Origin: an uncultured Clostridium sp.
Lineage (GTDB): Bacteria > Bacillota > Clostridia > Clostridiales > Clostridiaceae
DNA: 7,735 bases
Reading direction: 5' to 3'
NCBI GenBank assembly: GCA_946575275.1
Contig: CAMNZV010000072.1
Location: 1-7,735 of the forward strand
Shown here: positions 6,923 through 7,735 of the stretch, piece by piece
Numbering within the stretch: position 1 is the first letter of the stretch
Layout of the letters: every line of letters begins with the position of its first letter
Notes under the pieces: model-generated
Seen by the model: only the letters and a program-made list of their open reading frames with translations
What the model was told of the DNA's origin: nothing
Databases searched by the model: none
Made by a program: the position numbers and the translations under genes

Positions 6923-7666
6923 ATGCATAAGTTTTTTACCCCTGCTAATAATATAATCGGGCAAGAGGGGAAAATAATTGGTGAAGATGTCAAACATATA
7001 TATAAAGTTTTAAGGCTTAAAGAAAATCAAAATATTATTATAAATAATTGTTTGGGTGAAGAATTCTTATCTGAAATAACAGCTATTTCAAAGGAAGAAG
7101 TAACTTTTAAGATTTTAGAGAAAATAAATACAAATAATGAAAGTACAGTTGAGATATCTTTATTTCAGGGTTTACCAAAGGCTGCCAAAATGGATTTAAT
7201 AGTTCAAAAGGGAACAGAGCTTGGAATAGTTAAATTTATTCCAACATTAACAGAAAGAGTTGACATTAAACTTAAGGGGGACTTTAAAAAATTAGATAGA
7301 TTAAATAGAATTGCCCTTGAGGCTGCAAAACAAAGTAAAAGAACTATAATTCCAGAAGTATTAGAGCCTATTTCATTTGATGAATTAACAAATAAAATAC
7401 AGGAATTCGATATATTTATAGTCCCTTATGAAGATAAAAAAGATTATGGCATAAAAGAGTTATCAAAGGAAGTAAAATCCTTAAACAAGGAGATAAAAAG
7501 CATAGGAATTCTAATAGGACCTGAGGGTGGATTTGAAGAAAATGAAATTATAAAGCTTAAAGAATTTGGTGCTTACATAGTTACTTTGGGAAAAAGAATT
7601 TTAAGAACAGAAACAGCAGGGTTTACTATTACTGCATTAATAGAATATGAATTTGGGGACATTTAG
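6923..7666 (+). CDS. rsmE: 16S rRNA (uracil(1498)-N(3))-methyltransferase
   Basis: RsmE methylates N3 of U1498 in 16S rRNA, near the decoding site of the 30S subunit. The protein has 247 residues, the usual length. Residues about 1-70 form the PUA-like RNA-binding domain (HIYKVLRLKENQ). The rest is a SPOUT-class (trefoil-knot) methyltransferase, shown by ISLFQGLPKAAKMD with VQKGTELGI, by IGPEGGF (198-204), and by the knot signature LGKRILRTETAGF (222-234), which builds the SAM site. The ATG is set by AAGGAG (6910-6915), 7 bases upstream and overlapping the prmA stop, so the two genes are almost certainly co-transcribed and probably translationally coupled. Its own stop overlaps the ribosome binding site of the mtaB-like start that follows. 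Confidence 0.96.
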   Translation: MHKFFTPANNIIGQEGKIIGEDVKHIYKVLRLKENQNIIINNCLGEEFLSEITAISKEEVTFKILEKINTNNESTVEISLFQGLPKAAKMDLIVQKGTELGIVKFIPTLTERVDIKLKGDFKKLDRLNRIALEAAKQSKRTIIPEVLEPISFDELTNKIQEFDIFIVPYEDKKDYGIKELSKEVKSLNKEIKSIGILIGPEGGFEENEIIKLKEFGAYIVTLGKRILRTETAGFTITALIEYEFGDI

Positions 7667-7679
7667 AAGGTGTAAAAAA

Positions 7680-7735
7680 ATGAAGTTGCCATTTTATACA
7701 TAAGAATGTAGAGTTATTCAATATGATTCAGAAGC
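7680..7735 (+). pseudogene. mtaB: 5' end of mtaB-like tRNA methylthiotransferase with early in-frame stop
   Basis: A ribosome binding site AGAAGG (7665-7670) overlaps the rsmE stop and is 9 bases from an ATG at 7680. The frame reads MKLPFYT, a TAA stop (7701-7703), then ECRVIQYDSEA to the window edge. This aligns without gaps to the MtaB N-terminus (MKVAFYTLGCRVNQYETEA from family knowledge), with the stop in place of Leu8 and further changes at Gly9 and Asn13. MtaB is a radical-SAM enzyme that adds a methylthio group to t6A37 of tRNA, and it commonly follows rsmE in Clostridia. The cysteine that begins its cluster-binding set (TGT, 7707-7709) is kept but lies after the stop. The gene may be inactivated, or these last bases may be poor-quality sequence at a contig end. 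The rest of the gene is outside the window. Confidence 0.6.

Overview
The window is a very AT-rich stretch of a low-GC Gram-positive genome, most likely Clostridium or a close relative. This rests on the A/T-rich codon use, strong AGGAGG-type ribosome binding sites, TTG and GTG starts, a sortase-type cell-wall anchor, and the prmA-rsmE-mtaB gene order familiar from Clostridia. No rRNA, tRNA, CRISPR array or insertion sequence was seen.

Left part (1-1043): on the minus strand lies a two-gene signalling operon. It holds a LytTR-family response regulator (125-862) and, overlapping its stop codon as GTGA, the first 42 codons of a membrane protein that leaves the window at base 1. That partner is probably the sensor kinase. 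The divergent intergenic region (863-1043) contains a promoter for the regulator and an imperfect direct repeat with a 20-bp period, a good candidate for the LytTR binding site.

Middle (1044-3992): a 982-residue secreted, repetitive beta-rich surface protein, with a signal peptide at the N-terminus and a TPKTG sortase motif, membrane segment and basic tail at the C-terminus. Its position opposite the LytTR regulator suggests it may be a target of that system.

Centre-right (4000-5173): a protein of about 340 residues that joins an N-terminal class I SAM-dependent methyltransferase domain to a C-terminal segment resembling a shortened uracil-DNA-glycosylase-like domain. It ends at a strong intrinsic terminator. 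This fusion is the least conventional gene here.

Right part (5174-7735): a HAD-family phosphatase with its own promoter and a hairpin next to its ribosome binding site, then the translation-maintenance genes prmA (ribosomal protein L11 methyltransferase) and rsmE (16S rRNA m3U1498 methyltransferase). A good promoter whose -35 box overlaps the HAD stop codon should drive prmA-rsmE. Thirteen bases after rsmE comes the start of mtaB (tRNA methylthiotransferase), but it carries an in-frame stop at codon 8 and further substitutions. It is therefore either a pseudogene or low-quality sequence at a contig end.
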